A stretch of 64,000 nt of DNA from Lautropia mirabilis (GCF_900637555.1 NZ_LR134378.1:3074784-3138783); one strand, 5' to 3'. Counted from the stretch's first letter, positions 26,569-34,596 are shown. The notes: generated from the letters alone by a model not told the origin. Program-made: numbers and translations.

Positions 26569-26899
26569 GTGGTTAGAAAAAGGAGATGTTGTAGTAGCAA
26601 ATTGAGCGCGAAAGTGCTTGTGGGGACCTCGGTCTCTAACTTCGCCTAGCAGGCCTCTCGCTGCCGATCCGAGGACGCGCGACGACCGACGATCCATGCG
26701 TACAGTCTGTGAAGCGAGACATAGCCGCACTTACGACAGGTAAGCGGCGGTTGGATGGGGGTAAGAATCTTGCAGTTTCTCCTGTCACACATATACCCAA
26801 ATGACGCGACAGCGACGGTAATTGTGCCGTCGGTCTTTGGAGATTTTTTATGTGTGACCAATCTAGCCTCAACTGCAAGAAGGATAGCCAGACTAACAC
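26569..26899 (+). ncRNA. Putative retron msr-msd non-coding RNA
   Basis: This non-coding stretch ahead of the reverse transcriptase folds strongly on the same strand. 26768-26777 pairs with 26871-26880 (10 bp, perfect). Inside, 26784-26793 pairs with 26849-26858 (10 bp, perfect). Deeper, CCAAA/TTTGG and CGACGG/CCGTCG pair. Together this is a 113-nt msd-like hairpin. Upstream hairpins, msr-like, lie at 26605-26618 (GAAA loop), 26627-26674 and 26724-26748. AGC at 26723-26725, directly at the last one, could hold the branching G. Candidate a1/a2 pairs are short: 26704-26709 with 26889-26894, or 26569-26576 with 26893-26899. Ends are approximate. Confidence 0.65.
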
Positions 26900-27060
26900 T
26901 AGTCGAGCTCGGTGTGAAACGATCACCACAAAGCTGAAGCAAATTTCGTTCAGCCAGGTGCTTCACGCAATTCAAGCTTTCTATAGGCTTGCAAAAATAG
27001 CTCACTGGATCCAAGACTGGCTTTCCTAACCCCCTCCATTAAAAGAAAGAGAAGAACAAC

Positions 27061-28029
27061 ATGATCTCGAAAAAACAATACAACAAAGATCAATCACCTC
27101 TTTATTCGATCAAATCCAAAAGGAGGCTTGCGCGCATACTTGAAACAGATGCAAAAACTATCATTCGCCTCGCATCAGACACAAGCAAGCACTATAAGTT
27201 ATGGGAGACAAAACAAAAACCTAGAGATAAGATTTGCAACATCACCCACACACCAAGAAAAATCCAGGAGCCCAAAGAAGACCTTCTCAAGATTCACAAA
27301 AAAATAGCAAAATTCCTTTCTAGAATCAAGAAGGAAGAATTTGTCTATTCTGCGACGAAAGGCCGCTCTTACTTAAACAATGCTGAGTTCCACAAAGACA
27401 GAATCCACGAACCATCATTCAAAGTAGATATAGAAAAATTCTATCCATCCGTAAAAATTAAGAAAGTACATAACTTCTTCCAAAATGAGATGAAGTGCGC
27501 CCCCGACATTGCTAGACTCCTGGCAAAAATATGCTGCATCCACGGCGCACTCCCTACCGGAAGCCCAATCAGCCCGACCCTATCGTACTTCGCTTGCAAG
27601 GACATGTTTTCATGGATAGGAAACCTCGCAAGAAGCAATAACCTCTGTTTTTCTCTTTATGTCGACGACATGTTCTTTTCTGGAGAGGCAGCCTCCCAAG
27701 AGCTTAGAAATAAGGTCATCACGCACCTCAAAAAAAACGATCTGCGCGGACACAAAATCTCGCATTTCTCCGCCAATAAAACCCGAGTTATAACAGGAGT
27801 CGCCATTACTCCGAAAGGGCTTCGAATAACAAATAAGAGACATAAGAAAATAAGAATATATAGCAACGCATTCTTCAGATCAAAATCTCCTGACAATATT
27901 CAAACCCTCGGAAAGACACTGCTCGGCCAATACCGAGAAGCGTCGAGGGTAGAACCCCATCTTCTACAACGCACCGGAAAAGTACAAAGTCGCATGGACC
28001 TGTTCAAAGACAAATCTCAGAACATGTAG
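27061..28029 (+). CDS. Retron-type reverse transcriptase
   Basis: A 322-residue RNA-directed DNA polymerase with no added domain. It carries NAEFH (107-111), matching the retron NAxxH motif. Catalytic Asp in FKVDIEKFYPSV is D123. The LPTGSPISP block is at 164-172. YVDD at 200-203 is the active site. RVITGV at 242-247 corresponds to the retron VTG motif. In retrons the RT copies msd RNA into msDNA linked to the RNA, and this controls a toxic effector in phage defence. AT-rich codon use unlike neighbours shows transfer. A weak GA-rich RBS precedes the ATG. Its end overlaps plsC by 26 bp. No effector gene follows. Confidence 0.9.
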   Translation: MISKKQYNKDQSPLYSIKSKRRLARILETDAKTIIRLASDTSKHYKLWETKQKPRDKICNITHTPRKIQEPKEDLLKIHKKIAKFLSRIKKEEFVYSATKGRSYLNNAEFHKDRIHEPSFKVDIEKFYPSVKIKKVHNFFQNEMKCAPDIARLLAKICCIHGALPTGSPISPTLSYFACKDMFSWIGNLARSNNLCFSLYVDDMFFSGEAASQELRNKVITHLKKNDLRGHKISHFSANKTRVITGVAITPKGLRITNKRHKKIRIYSNAFFRSKSPDNIQTLGKTLLGQYREASRVEPHLLQRTGKVQSRMDLFKDKSQNM

Positions 28030-28789
28030 CCAGCCATACCATCGGATATGGCCCTCCGCAACCTCTCCCCCACCTCCCGCCGTTCCCTCCCCCCGAGGGA
28101 ACGGCATCCAACACCACCACCCGAACCACCAGCCCCTTCGCCCCCACCACGGCCCACAGCGACTGCATGAACGTCGTCTCGTCCAGGTAGTACGCCTCCA
28201 CGCCCGGGGTGCCGTCGGTGTGCAGGTATTTCAGGCCCACGGGCACGATCTCGGCTTCTTCGTCGATGGCGGCCTGCAGCAGGTTGCCGTGGAAGGGTTT
28301 CAGTTCCGGTCCGGCGTTGGTGGTGCCTTCAGGGAAAAGCGCCACCGGAAAGCCGGTGCGCAGGCGTTCGCGCATCTGGCGCAGCACGTCGGGGACGGCG
28401 CGGCGGTTACCCCGCGCGATGTAGACGGTGCCGGCCAGGCTCACCAGCCAGCCAATGACGGGCCAGCGTTTTATTTCGGCCTTGGCCACGAAGGCCGAGG
28501 TGGCCAGGGAGTTGATGGCAAAGATGTCCAGCCACGAGACGTGGTTGGCCACCAGCAGGCGGCCGGGGGCCAGTTCGGCCAATGTGCGGGGCCGGGCGGG
28601 GTCGCCGGCCCAGGTTTCCTGCACTTTCACGCCGCAGATGCGCATCAGCAGGCACGACCACCAGCGGATGAGGACGCGCCTGCCCTGCTGAGGCAGCCAG
28701 GGCTGCATCAGCGCCAGTCCCACCAGGCCCGCTACCAGCAGCAGCGTCAGCAGGGGCAGACGCGCCGCACGGCGCAGGGCGGGGATCAC
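28004..28789 (-). CDS. plsC: 1-acyl-sn-glycerol-3-phosphate acyltransferase
   Basis: A 261-residue membrane acyltransferase that makes phosphatidic acid. A hydrophobic N-terminus (residues 10-32) is followed by VANHVSWLDIF (the HX4D catalytic motif) near residue 80 and LFPEGTTNAG near 153. From about residue 230 the sequence becomes Gly/Arg-rich and then ends in residues read antisense to the reverse transcriptase 3' end. The native C-terminus therefore appears replaced or extended by the island junction. Its start overlaps the pyrC' stop by 4 bp (28786-28789), so it ends the ruvX-pyrR-pyrB-pyrC' series. Confidence 0.88.
   Translation of the reverse strand: MIPALRRAARLPLLTLLLVAGLVGLALMQPWLPQQGRRVLIRWWSCLLMRICGVKVQETWAGDPARPRTLAELAPGRLLVANHVSWLDIFAINSLATSAFVAKAEIKRWPVIGWLVSLAGTVYIARGNRRAVPDVLRQMRERLRTGFPVALFPEGTTNAGPELKPFHGNLLQAAIDEEAEIVPVGLKYLHTDGTPGVEAYYLDETTFMQSLWAVVGAKGLVVRVVVLDAVPSGGGNGGRWGRGCGGPYPMVWLATCSEICL
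28079..28105. repeat. 11-bp inverted repeat at the plsC/retron junction
   Basis: GCCGTTCCCTC and GAGGGAACGGC are perfect 11-bp arms around a CCCCC loop, inside the aberrant C-terminal codons of plsC and about 50 bp from the reverse transcriptase stop. There is no T-tract. It may be a former terminator of the plsC operon or part of the recombination site. Confidence 0.5.
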
Positions 28790-30135
28790 CGCGTGAAGAC
28801 CAGGCGGCCGCCCACGGCGGTAAGGCGCACGCGGCCCTGCACTTCACGGCCCAGCCACGGGGTGTCGGTGCATTGGCCCCACAGGGTTTTCTCGTTCACC
28901 ACCCACGATTCTTCGGGGTCGAAGACGCACAGGTCAGCCCGGGCGCCGACGGAAAGGCCGGCGGGCTCGTTCTTGCGGGCAGGGTCGATGCCGGCAATGC
29001 CGGCCGGGATGCGGGTGAGCCGATCCAGCACGGACACGAGGTTCAGGCCCTGTTCCTTGCCCCATTTCAGGGACAGGGGCAGCAGCAGCGACAGGCCCAC
29101 GGCACCCGGTTCGGCTTCGCCGAAGGGCAGGCGCTTGGCGTCTTCCACCACCGGCGTGTGGTCCGAGCAGATGGCGTCCAGCGTGCCGTCGGCCAGACCG
29201 GCGCGCAGGGCGTCACGGTCGCGCTGGGCGCGCAGCGGCGGCTCCAGCCGGTAGGCCGAGTCGAAGAAGCCCACATCGACATCGGTCAGGTGCAGGTGAT
29301 TGATGGCCACGTCGGCAGTGATGGGCAGGCCGGCCTTGCGGGCCTGGCGCACCAGCTCCACACCGGCGGCCGACGACAGGCGGCACAGGTGCACGGGGCA
29401 GCCCACCGAGGCCACCAGTTCGCAGATGGTGTGCAGCGCCACGGTCTCGCTGGTGACGGGGTTGCCGGGCAGCCCCAGCCGCGAGGCAAACGGCCCGGCG
29501 TGCATCACGCCGCCCCGCGACAGGAAGGGGTCGACGGGGTTCAGCCACACGGTGTAGCCGAAGGAATGGGCATACTGCATGGCGCGCAGCAGCACCTGGG
29601 TGTCCTGAATGGGCTGGCTGGCCTGGGCAAAGCCCACGCAGCCGGCGGCGGTCAGCTCGGCCATTTCGGTCAGCGCCTGGCCCTTCAGGCCCACGGTCAG
29701 GGCGCCCAGCGGGTACAGGTGCGCCAGTCCCAGGTTGTGGGCGCGGTATTTCAGCATTTCCACCAGGCCCGGCTCGTCCAGCGGCGGGTCGGTGTCGGGC
29801 GGGCATGCCAGCGCCGTCACGCCCCCGGCCACGGCGGCCTGCATCTCGGATTCCAGCGAGGCCTTGTATTCGAAGCCCGGCTCGCGCAGGCGGGCGGACA
29901 GGTCCACCAGTCCCGGCGACACCACCAGGCCCGTGCCGTCGATGGTCCGTGCCGGCCGGAAACCATGGGGCGCAGCGCCCACGGCGATGATGCGGCCATC
30001 GGCCACATGCAGGTCGGCCTGCATGTCCAGTTTCACCCAGGGGTCCACCAGGCGCGCGCCGGTGATGGAAAACGAGGCTTCATGCCCGCTGCGGCCTGCC
30101 TTGATCACACCTTCTTGCATCATGTTCTCCTTCAT
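28786..30135 (-). CDS. Dihydroorotase-like subunit without metal site (PyrC')
   Basis: A 449-residue amidohydrolase-fold protein. Active dihydroorotases have DxHxHLREPG; here the segment is [14 protein letters not shown], with both metal-binding His lost. Later motifs are partly kept ([15 protein letters not shown]). It is therefore probably the inactive PyrC' that forms a structural complex with PyrB, as in Pseudomonas, and a catalytic PyrC should be encoded elsewhere. Its start overlaps the pyrB stop by 4 bp (30132-30135). The closely spaced in-frame ATGs at the start leave the exact initiation codon open by a few residues. Confidence 0.9.
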   Translation of the reverse strand: MKENMMQEGVIKAGRSGHEASFSITGARLVDPWVKLDMQADLHVADGRIIAVGAAPHGFRPARTIDGTGLVVSPGLVDLSARLREPGFEYKASLESEMQAAVAGGVTALACPPDTDPPLDEPGLVEMLKYRAHNLGLAHLYPLGALTVGLKGQALTEMAELTAAGCVGFAQASQPIQDTQVLLRAMQYAHSFGYTVWLNPVDPFLSRGGVMHAGPFASRLGLPGNPVTSETVALHTICELVASVGCPVHLCRLSSAAGVELVRQARKAGLPITADVAINHLHLTDVDVGFFDSAYRLEPPLRAQRDRDALRAGLADGTLDAICSDHTPVVEDAKRLPFGEAEPGAVGLSLLLPLSLKWGKEQGLNLVSVLDRLTRIPAGIAGIDPARKNEPAGLSVGARADLCVFDPEESWVVNEKTLWGQCTDTPWLGREVQGRVRLTAVGGRLVFTR

Positions 30136-31085
30136 CCCGCTGCCAGCATGCTCATCACGGCCATGCGCACTGCAATGCCGAAGGTCACCTGCTGCAGGAT
30201 GACCGATTGCGGCCCGTCGGCCACGGCCGATTCGATTTCAACGCCCCGGTTCATCGGCCCCGGGTGCATGACGATGGCATCGGGCTTGGCCAGTGCCAGT
30301 TTCTCGCGCGTGAGGCCGTAGCGGCTGAAGTATTCCTGCGGGCTGGGCAGCAGCGCGCCGCGCATCCGCTCGTTCTGCAGTCGCAGCATGATCACCACGT
30401 CCACGTCCTTCAGGGCAGTGCGCATGTCGGTGTGCAGCGACACGCCCATCTGCTCCAGACCGCCCGGCAGCAGCGTCAGCGGCCCCACCACGCGCACGTC
30501 AGGCACGCCCAGCGTGGTGAGTGCATGGATGTCCGAGCGCGCCACCCGCGAATGGGTGATGTCGCCCACGATGGCCACGGACAGCTTCGTGAAGTCCTTC
30601 TTGAAGTGGCGGATGGTGTACATGTCCAGCAGCCCCTGCGTGGGGTGCGCATGCCGTCCGTCACCGGCGTTGACCACGTGCACATGGTCGCCCACGTGCT
30701 GCGCAATGAGGTGCGCCGCCCCGCTCTGGCTGTGCCGCACCACGAACACATCGGCCGCCATGGCCTGCAGGTTGTCGATGGTGTCCAGCAGCGATTCGCC
30801 CTTGGAGGTGGACGAGGTGCTGATGTTGAGGTTCACCACGTCGGCCGACAGCCGGGTGGCGGCAATCTCGAAGGTCGTGCGCGTGCGGGTCGAATCCTCG
30901 AAGAACAGATTGAACACCGAACGGCCGCGCAGCAGCGGCACCTTCTTGATTTCCCGGTTGGACACGTTCAGGAACGACGCCGCGTTGTCCAGGATCTGAT
31001 GGATCATGTCACGCGACAGCCCTTCCAGTGTGAGCAGGTGGCGCAGTCGCCCGTCCTTGCCCACTTGCACCTGTTGCATCTGCAT
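30132..31085 (-). CDS. pyrB: Aspartate carbamoyltransferase catalytic subunit
   Basis: A 317-residue enzyme that condenses carbamoyl phosphate with aspartate in pyrimidine synthesis. [13 protein letters not shown] near residue 62 binds carbamoyl phosphate, [11 protein letters not shown] is near 143, and MHPGPMNRG closes the aspartate site. Adjacent pyrC' suggests a PyrB/PyrC' holoenzyme; no pyrI is present. Upstream pyrR lies 68 bp away on the same strand. Confidence 0.96.
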   Translation of the reverse strand: MQMQQVQVGKDGRLRHLLTLEGLSRDMIHQILDNAASFLNVSNREIKKVPLLRGRSVFNLFFEDSTRTRTTFEIAATRLSADVVNLNISTSSTSKGESLLDTIDNLQAMAADVFVVRHSQSGAAHLIAQHVGDHVHVVNAGDGRHAHPTQGLLDMYTIRHFKKDFTKLSVAIVGDITHSRVARSDIHALTTLGVPDVRVVGPLTLLPGGLEQMGVSLHTDMRTALKDVDVVIMLRLQNERMRGALLPSPQEYFSRYGLTREKLALAKPDAIVMHPGPMNRGVEIESAVADGPQSVILQQVTFGIAVRMAVMSMLAAG

Positions 31086-31153
31086 GTCTTGCCTCTCTAC
31101 CTCTGCTGAACTCTTCCGGCCTTCCCGGCCCGGTCACGCCTGATCAGCGCCAA

Positions 31154-31738
31154 TCACGCCTGTACCGTTTCCACCCGCAGCTCGAACATCCCGTTGGTCC
31201 GCTGGCTGAGCGCCAGTTTCTCGCCGGGCTGCAGCACCAGCCGCGTCCCGACATGATCGGGCTGCACCGGCAGCTCCCGTTCGCCGCGGTCGATGAGCAC
31301 GGCCAGACGCACCCGCGCCGGCCGGCCATAGTCAAAGATCTCGTTGAGCGCCGCGCGGATGGTGCGCCCCGTATGCAGGATGTCGTCCACCAGCACGATG
31401 TCGCGCCCGTTCACGTCAAAATCGATGCGCGTGGGCTGCATCCGCATCGACAGGCCGCGCGCCTGCACGTCGTCGCGGTAGAAGGCACTGGACAGGAAGC
31501 CCAGCGGCGACGACAGCCCCAGCTCGGCATGCAGCCGGGCCGCCAGCCACGCCCCGCCCGTGTGGATGCCGATGAAGGCGGGCGCGTCTTCAGCACCCGC
31601 CGAGGCTGCGCCCTCGCCCTTCGGGGCATCTGCTCCGCCCTGTGCCAGGCCGTTGCAGGAAACGCCCAGAGCGTCCTTCAGGGAATCGCGCAGACGCGCA
31701 AAGAGGGTCTCGGCATCGGCCGGCAGAGGGGTCGTCAT
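31154..31738 (-). CDS. pyrR: PyrR-like uracil phosphoribosyltransferase/regulator
   Basis: A 194-residue type I phosphoribosyltransferase. The PRPP-binding motif is IVLVDDILHTGRTIRA near residue 118, and an N-terminal GIHTGGAWLAARL segment follows an Ala/Gly-rich insert (about residues 28-48) absent from typical PyrR. In Gram-positives PyrR controls pyr attenuation; in proteobacteria its regulatory role is less clear. Its start overlaps the ruvX stop by 4 bp, and pyrB follows. Confidence 0.9.
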   Translation of the reverse strand: MTTPLPADAETLFARLRDSLKDALGVSCNGLAQGGADAPKGEGAASAGAEDAPAFIGIHTGGAWLAARLHAELGLSSPLGFLSSAFYRDDVQARGLSMRMQPTRIDFDVNGRDIVLVDDILHTGRTIRAALNEIFDYGRPARVRLAVLIDRGERELPVQPDHVGTRLVLQPGEKLALSQRTNGMFELRVETVQA

Positions 31739-32205
31739 GATCGTGTCTCGCTCAGGTACTGTTCAAGGATGATGGCCGCAGCTGTCGCATCGTCGCCCTG
31801 CGACGCCCCGCCCTTGCGACGCCGGCCACCGCGCGTGACGTGCTCGTCGTCCTCGTCGCGCATCCGCTCCTGGGCCGCCACCGAACTGTAGCGTTCATCC
31901 ACCAGAAAGACGGGCAGCCCGAAGCGGCCTTCCAGCCGGCGCGCAAAACGCTCGGCCAGCGCCGTGACTTCATGCGGGGTGCCGTCGGGGTGCAGCGGCC
32001 GCCCCACCACCAGCCCGGTGGGTTGCCATTCCTTCAGAAGCGTCTGGATGCGGGCAAAGCGACCATCCGTGGTCTGCTCGGTCAGCGTGGCCAGCGGTCG
32101 CGCCGCACCAGTGAGGCTGTTGCCCACCGCCACGCCAATGCGCTTCTGGCCAAAGTCGAAGGCCAGCAGGGTCTGGACGGTGGATGTGGCGGCAGAAAGG
32201 GTCAT
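31735..32205 (-). CDS. ruvX: RuvX/YqgF-family Holliday junction resolvase-like protein
   Basis: A 156-residue RNase H-fold protein, implicated in 16S rRNA 5' maturation and predicted resolvase activity. LLAFDFGQKRIGVAVG (catalytic Asp) is near residue 13, LVVGRPLHPDGTP near 65, and FLVDERYSSVAAQE near 98; a C-terminal DDATAAAIILEQYL gives the last acidic residues. The ATG at 32205 is used; open frame upstream to 32382 is not conserved. First gene of the ruvX-pyrR-pyrB-pyrC'-plsC series. Confidence 0.93.
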   Translation of the reverse strand: MTLSAATSTVQTLLAFDFGQKRIGVAVGNSLTGAARPLATLTEQTTDGRFARIQTLLKEWQPTGLVVGRPLHPDGTPHEVTALAERFARRLEGRFGLPVFLVDERYSSVAAQERMRDEDDEHVTRGGRRRKGGASQGDDATAAAIILEQYLSETRS

Positions 32206-32437
32206 GATGCGCTCCCGTGCCCGTTGCCCGGACGCAACGAACGCGCCATCACGGCCTGCTCCGCAGCCCGCGACGTGAAGTGACCTGCTCCTGCCCAGAA
32301 CACCACAAGGCTCCCCGGAAATGCGATTCGGTTCGACGACAGCGCATTGTATCCCTGTCAGGCCGAGTATCATCAAAAGCAACGCCTGATCCAGGGAGGT
32401 CGGCCCTCTTCCTTCATACCCTCAACACGGCGAGCCC

Positions 32438-33610
32438 ATGCAGATCGAATCCATCAAGATCCAGAACTATCGCACCTTCCGCCATGCACATCTGGATGGG
32501 CTGCCCAGGCTCGTGACGCTGGTCGGCGCCAATGGCACCGGCAAGAGCACCCTATTCGACGTCTTCTCCTTTCTGAAGGATGCGCTTGCCCATAATGTAG
32601 GCAAGGCCGTGGCCCGACGCGGGTCCATGCGGGAACTGCGCAGCCGCGACCAGCGGGGGCCCATCCGGATCGAGATCAAGTTCCGCGAGTCGGGCGGGCG
32701 CCTGGCCACCTATGAGCTGGCCTTCGACGAGCTGGATGGGCGGGTCGTCATTGAGCGCGAGGTCCTCAAGTACCGCCGCGGGCAGGAGGGAAGACCGTGG
32801 CACTTCGTCGACTTCCAACGGGGTACGGGAACGGCCATCACCAATGAATCCGCATATGGACTGGCTGGCACAGACGAACAGCGTGCCGTATTCGCGCTGG
32901 ACGAGCCAGATGTGTTGGCCATCAAGGGGCTAGGCCAGTTCAAGGAGTTCCGGGTCGTGGCCGAGTTCCGCAGCCTGATCGAGAACTGGCAGATCTCCGA
33001 TTTCCACATTGCCGACGCACGCCCCTCTACGGAAGAAGGCTTTGCCGAGCACCTGTCCACTCGGGGTGACAACCTGGCCCAGGTGGCCCAGTACCTGCAT
33101 CAATATCATCCGGAACGTTTCCAGGCCGTCCTGGAGGCCATGAAGCGTCGTGTCCCCGGCATCAGCCATATCGAAGCGAAATCCACGGAAGACGGCCGCC
33201 TGGTCCTGCGCTTTCAGGACGGGAAATTCCACGATCCCTTCATCGCCCGTTTCGTCTCCGACGGCACCATCAAGATGTTCGCCTACCTGGTCCTGTTGCA
33301 GGATCCCAGGCCGTTTCCGCTACTGGCCGTCGAGGAACCCGAGAACCAGCTCTATCCCGATCTGCTGCCGGAACTGGCCGAGGAATTCAGAAGCTATGCC
33401 CGTCGTGGTGGCCAGGTCTTCGTTTCCACGCACTCCCCAGATTTCCTGAACGCACTAAAGCTGGAAGAGATCTACTGTCTGAAGAAAGAAAACGGCTTCA
33501 CCACCATCACCCATGCCAGTGATTCGGCCAACCTGCAGGCACTGGTTGACGCCGGCGACCTGCCCGGCTATCTGTGGAAGCAAGGGGTCTTTGAAGGGCT
33601 GAACACGTGA
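32438..33610 (+). CDS. AAA ATPase (AAA_21, SMC/OLD-like), probable defence component
   Basis: A 390-residue ABC-type ATPase. QIESIKIQNYRTF and Walker A GANGTGKST (30-38) open the protein. The signature/Walker B region LLAVEEPENQLYPDLLPEL lies near residues 293-311, and the switch His is in FVSTHSPDFLNAL near 330. The middle region lacks a long coiled coil. Its start codon lies in a region with no upstream partner, and its stop overlaps the next gene (GTGA). ATPases of this kind paired with DUF4276 or TOPRIM proteins resemble OLD, PARIS and related anti-phage pairs. The trigger and target are unknown. Confidence 0.88.
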   Translation: MQIESIKIQNYRTFRHAHLDGLPRLVTLVGANGTGKSTLFDVFSFLKDALAHNVGKAVARRGSMRELRSRDQRGPIRIEIKFRESGGRLATYELAFDELDGRVVIEREVLKYRRGQEGRPWHFVDFQRGTGTAITNESAYGLAGTDEQRAVFALDEPDVLAIKGLGQFKEFRVVAEFRSLIENWQISDFHIADARPSTEEGFAEHLSTRGDNLAQVAQYLHQYHPERFQAVLEAMKRRVPGISHIEAKSTEDGRLVLRFQDGKFHDPFIARFVSDGTIKMFAYLVLLQDPRPFPLLAVEEPENQLYPDLLPELAEEFRSYARRGGQVFVSTHSPDFLNALKLEEIYCLKKENGFTTITHASDSANLQALVDAGDLPGYLWKQGVFEGLNT

Positions 33611-34173
33611 GCGGCCGCGTCATCTTCCTGCTGGAAGAACCTTCCATGAAGGTCATGCTGGCAGAATACCTGCCTCGTCTGGTCCCCGGATGGATACAGG
33701 GGCAGCACTTTCTTCTGCTCCCGCACCAAGGCAAGAGTGATCTCGACAAGAGCATTCCGATCAAGCTGAAAGCATGGCAGGAACCTGGTGCCCGCTTCGT
33801 CGTTGTCCGGGACAATGACAATGCCGATTGCCTTGCCCTGAAGGCACGGCTACAGACCATGTGCGCCACCAGTGGCCGCAAGACCCTGATACGCCTCGTC
33901 TGTCAGGAGCTGGAGTCCTGGTACCTGGCCGACCCCGACGCATTGATCGCAGCCTATCCAGAGGCCCAGAAGAAGATCCGGACCCTTGCCAAACGATTCC
34001 CCGACCCTGACGAGTGCCAAAAACCCTCGCACGAGCTTGAGCGGAACATCAAGGACTTCCAGAAGAACGAAGGAGCCCGGAGGCTGGGAAGGCTGCTGGA
34101 TGCAGACCGGGCAACGTCGCGTAGCCTGAAGGTCTTTGCACAAGGTGTCAGGATGTTGGCCGAACGTGCCTGA
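33607..34173 (+). CDS. DUF4276 (TOPRIM-like) protein, partner of the ATPase
   Basis: A 188-residue protein starting with GTG that overlaps the ATPase stop by 4 bp. VIFLLEEPS has the conserved Glu10/Glu11. VVVRDNDNADC at 66-75 gives a DxDxxD cluster (D69, D71, D74), as in TOPRIM metal sites. CQELESWYLADPDAL at 99-113 is the DUF4276 signature. The likely role is a metal-dependent nuclease or regulator controlled by the ATPase. That function is inferred from fold and gene pairing. It is slightly AT-richer than core genes. Confidence 0.85.
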   Translation: MSGRVIFLLEEPSMKVMLAEYLPRLVPGWIQGQHFLLLPHQGKSDLDKSIPIKLKAWQEPGARFVVVRDNDNADCLALKARLQTMCATSGRKTLIRLVCQELESWYLADPDALIAAYPEAQKKIRTLAKRFPDPDECQKPSHELERNIKDFQKNEGARRLGRLLDADRATSRSLKVFAQGVRMLAERA

Positions 34174-34241
34174 CGCAATTTCAGCGACATATCGTTGAGA
34201 CAGCCACTCTGCCCCGCCAGACTGGATCACACATAGTTATT

Positions 34242-34254
34242 AATAAGCATTATC
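34242..34254. promoter_or_regulatory. Possible Fur box
   Basis: AATAAGCATTATC matches the Fur core GATAATCATTATC at 11 of 13 positions. It lies 70 bp after the DUF4276 stop and 340 bp before cytochrome c, so its target is unclear. In AT-rich DNA a chance match is possible. Confidence 0.35.
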
Positions 34255-34390
34255 ATCCGAATCTCGTTTATTCCTGACAAACACCGTCGCATGGCCAACC
34301 TCCCAGAATGACAGAACGACCGAGCGGACCAAACGGATCAGCAAAACAAAGGGACTGAGAATAAAAATAAATATCCTTCAATGCCGTATC

Positions 34391-34427
34391 TTGATCCCCG
34401 TCAGCCCGATAAGTTGATGAATATCAG
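34391..34427. promoter_or_regulatory. Two FNR/DNR-like sites
   Basis: TTGATCCCCGTCAG (34391-34404, 8/10 to TTGAT-N4-ATCAA) and TTGATGAATATCAG (34414-34427, 9/10) start 23 bp apart, about two helical turns. They lie 170-206 bp upstream of the cytochrome c gene. Oxygen-responsive control of a cytochrome c551-type gene would fit. Confidence 0.5.
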
Positions 34428-34596
34428 TTCATGCAATATTCCTTTCATGCCGGGCAAGTCCTTTTGAAAATACAAACCCGGCAAATGCATCTGTCTTGAG
34501 GGCGGTCAAGGATTTTCCTGCCCCCATGCAAACAATTGATTCTTCGGAACGGTTCACCACCAGTTCACCCCGAGTTCACTACCCGGAGAAATCAAC

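Larger units (their letters stand above)
34174..34596. other. AT-rich regulatory region before cytochrome c
   Basis: 423 bases without a gene, clearly AT-richer than the surroundings. It holds a Fur-like site (34242-34254) and two FNR-like sites (34391-34427). A GGAGA about 9 bases before the ATG (near 34585) is the likely ribosome-binding site of the cytochrome gene. Confidence 0.5.

Noticed and set aside
26755-26937. 60-codon plus-strand frame within the RNA region
   Set aside because: It runs through the msd-like hairpin, has no ribosome-binding site, and the structure explains the sequence better.
26646-27014. 122-codon minus-strand frame with several cysteines
   Set aside because: It lies antisense to the structured RNA and has no start context, recognisable domain or codon bias.
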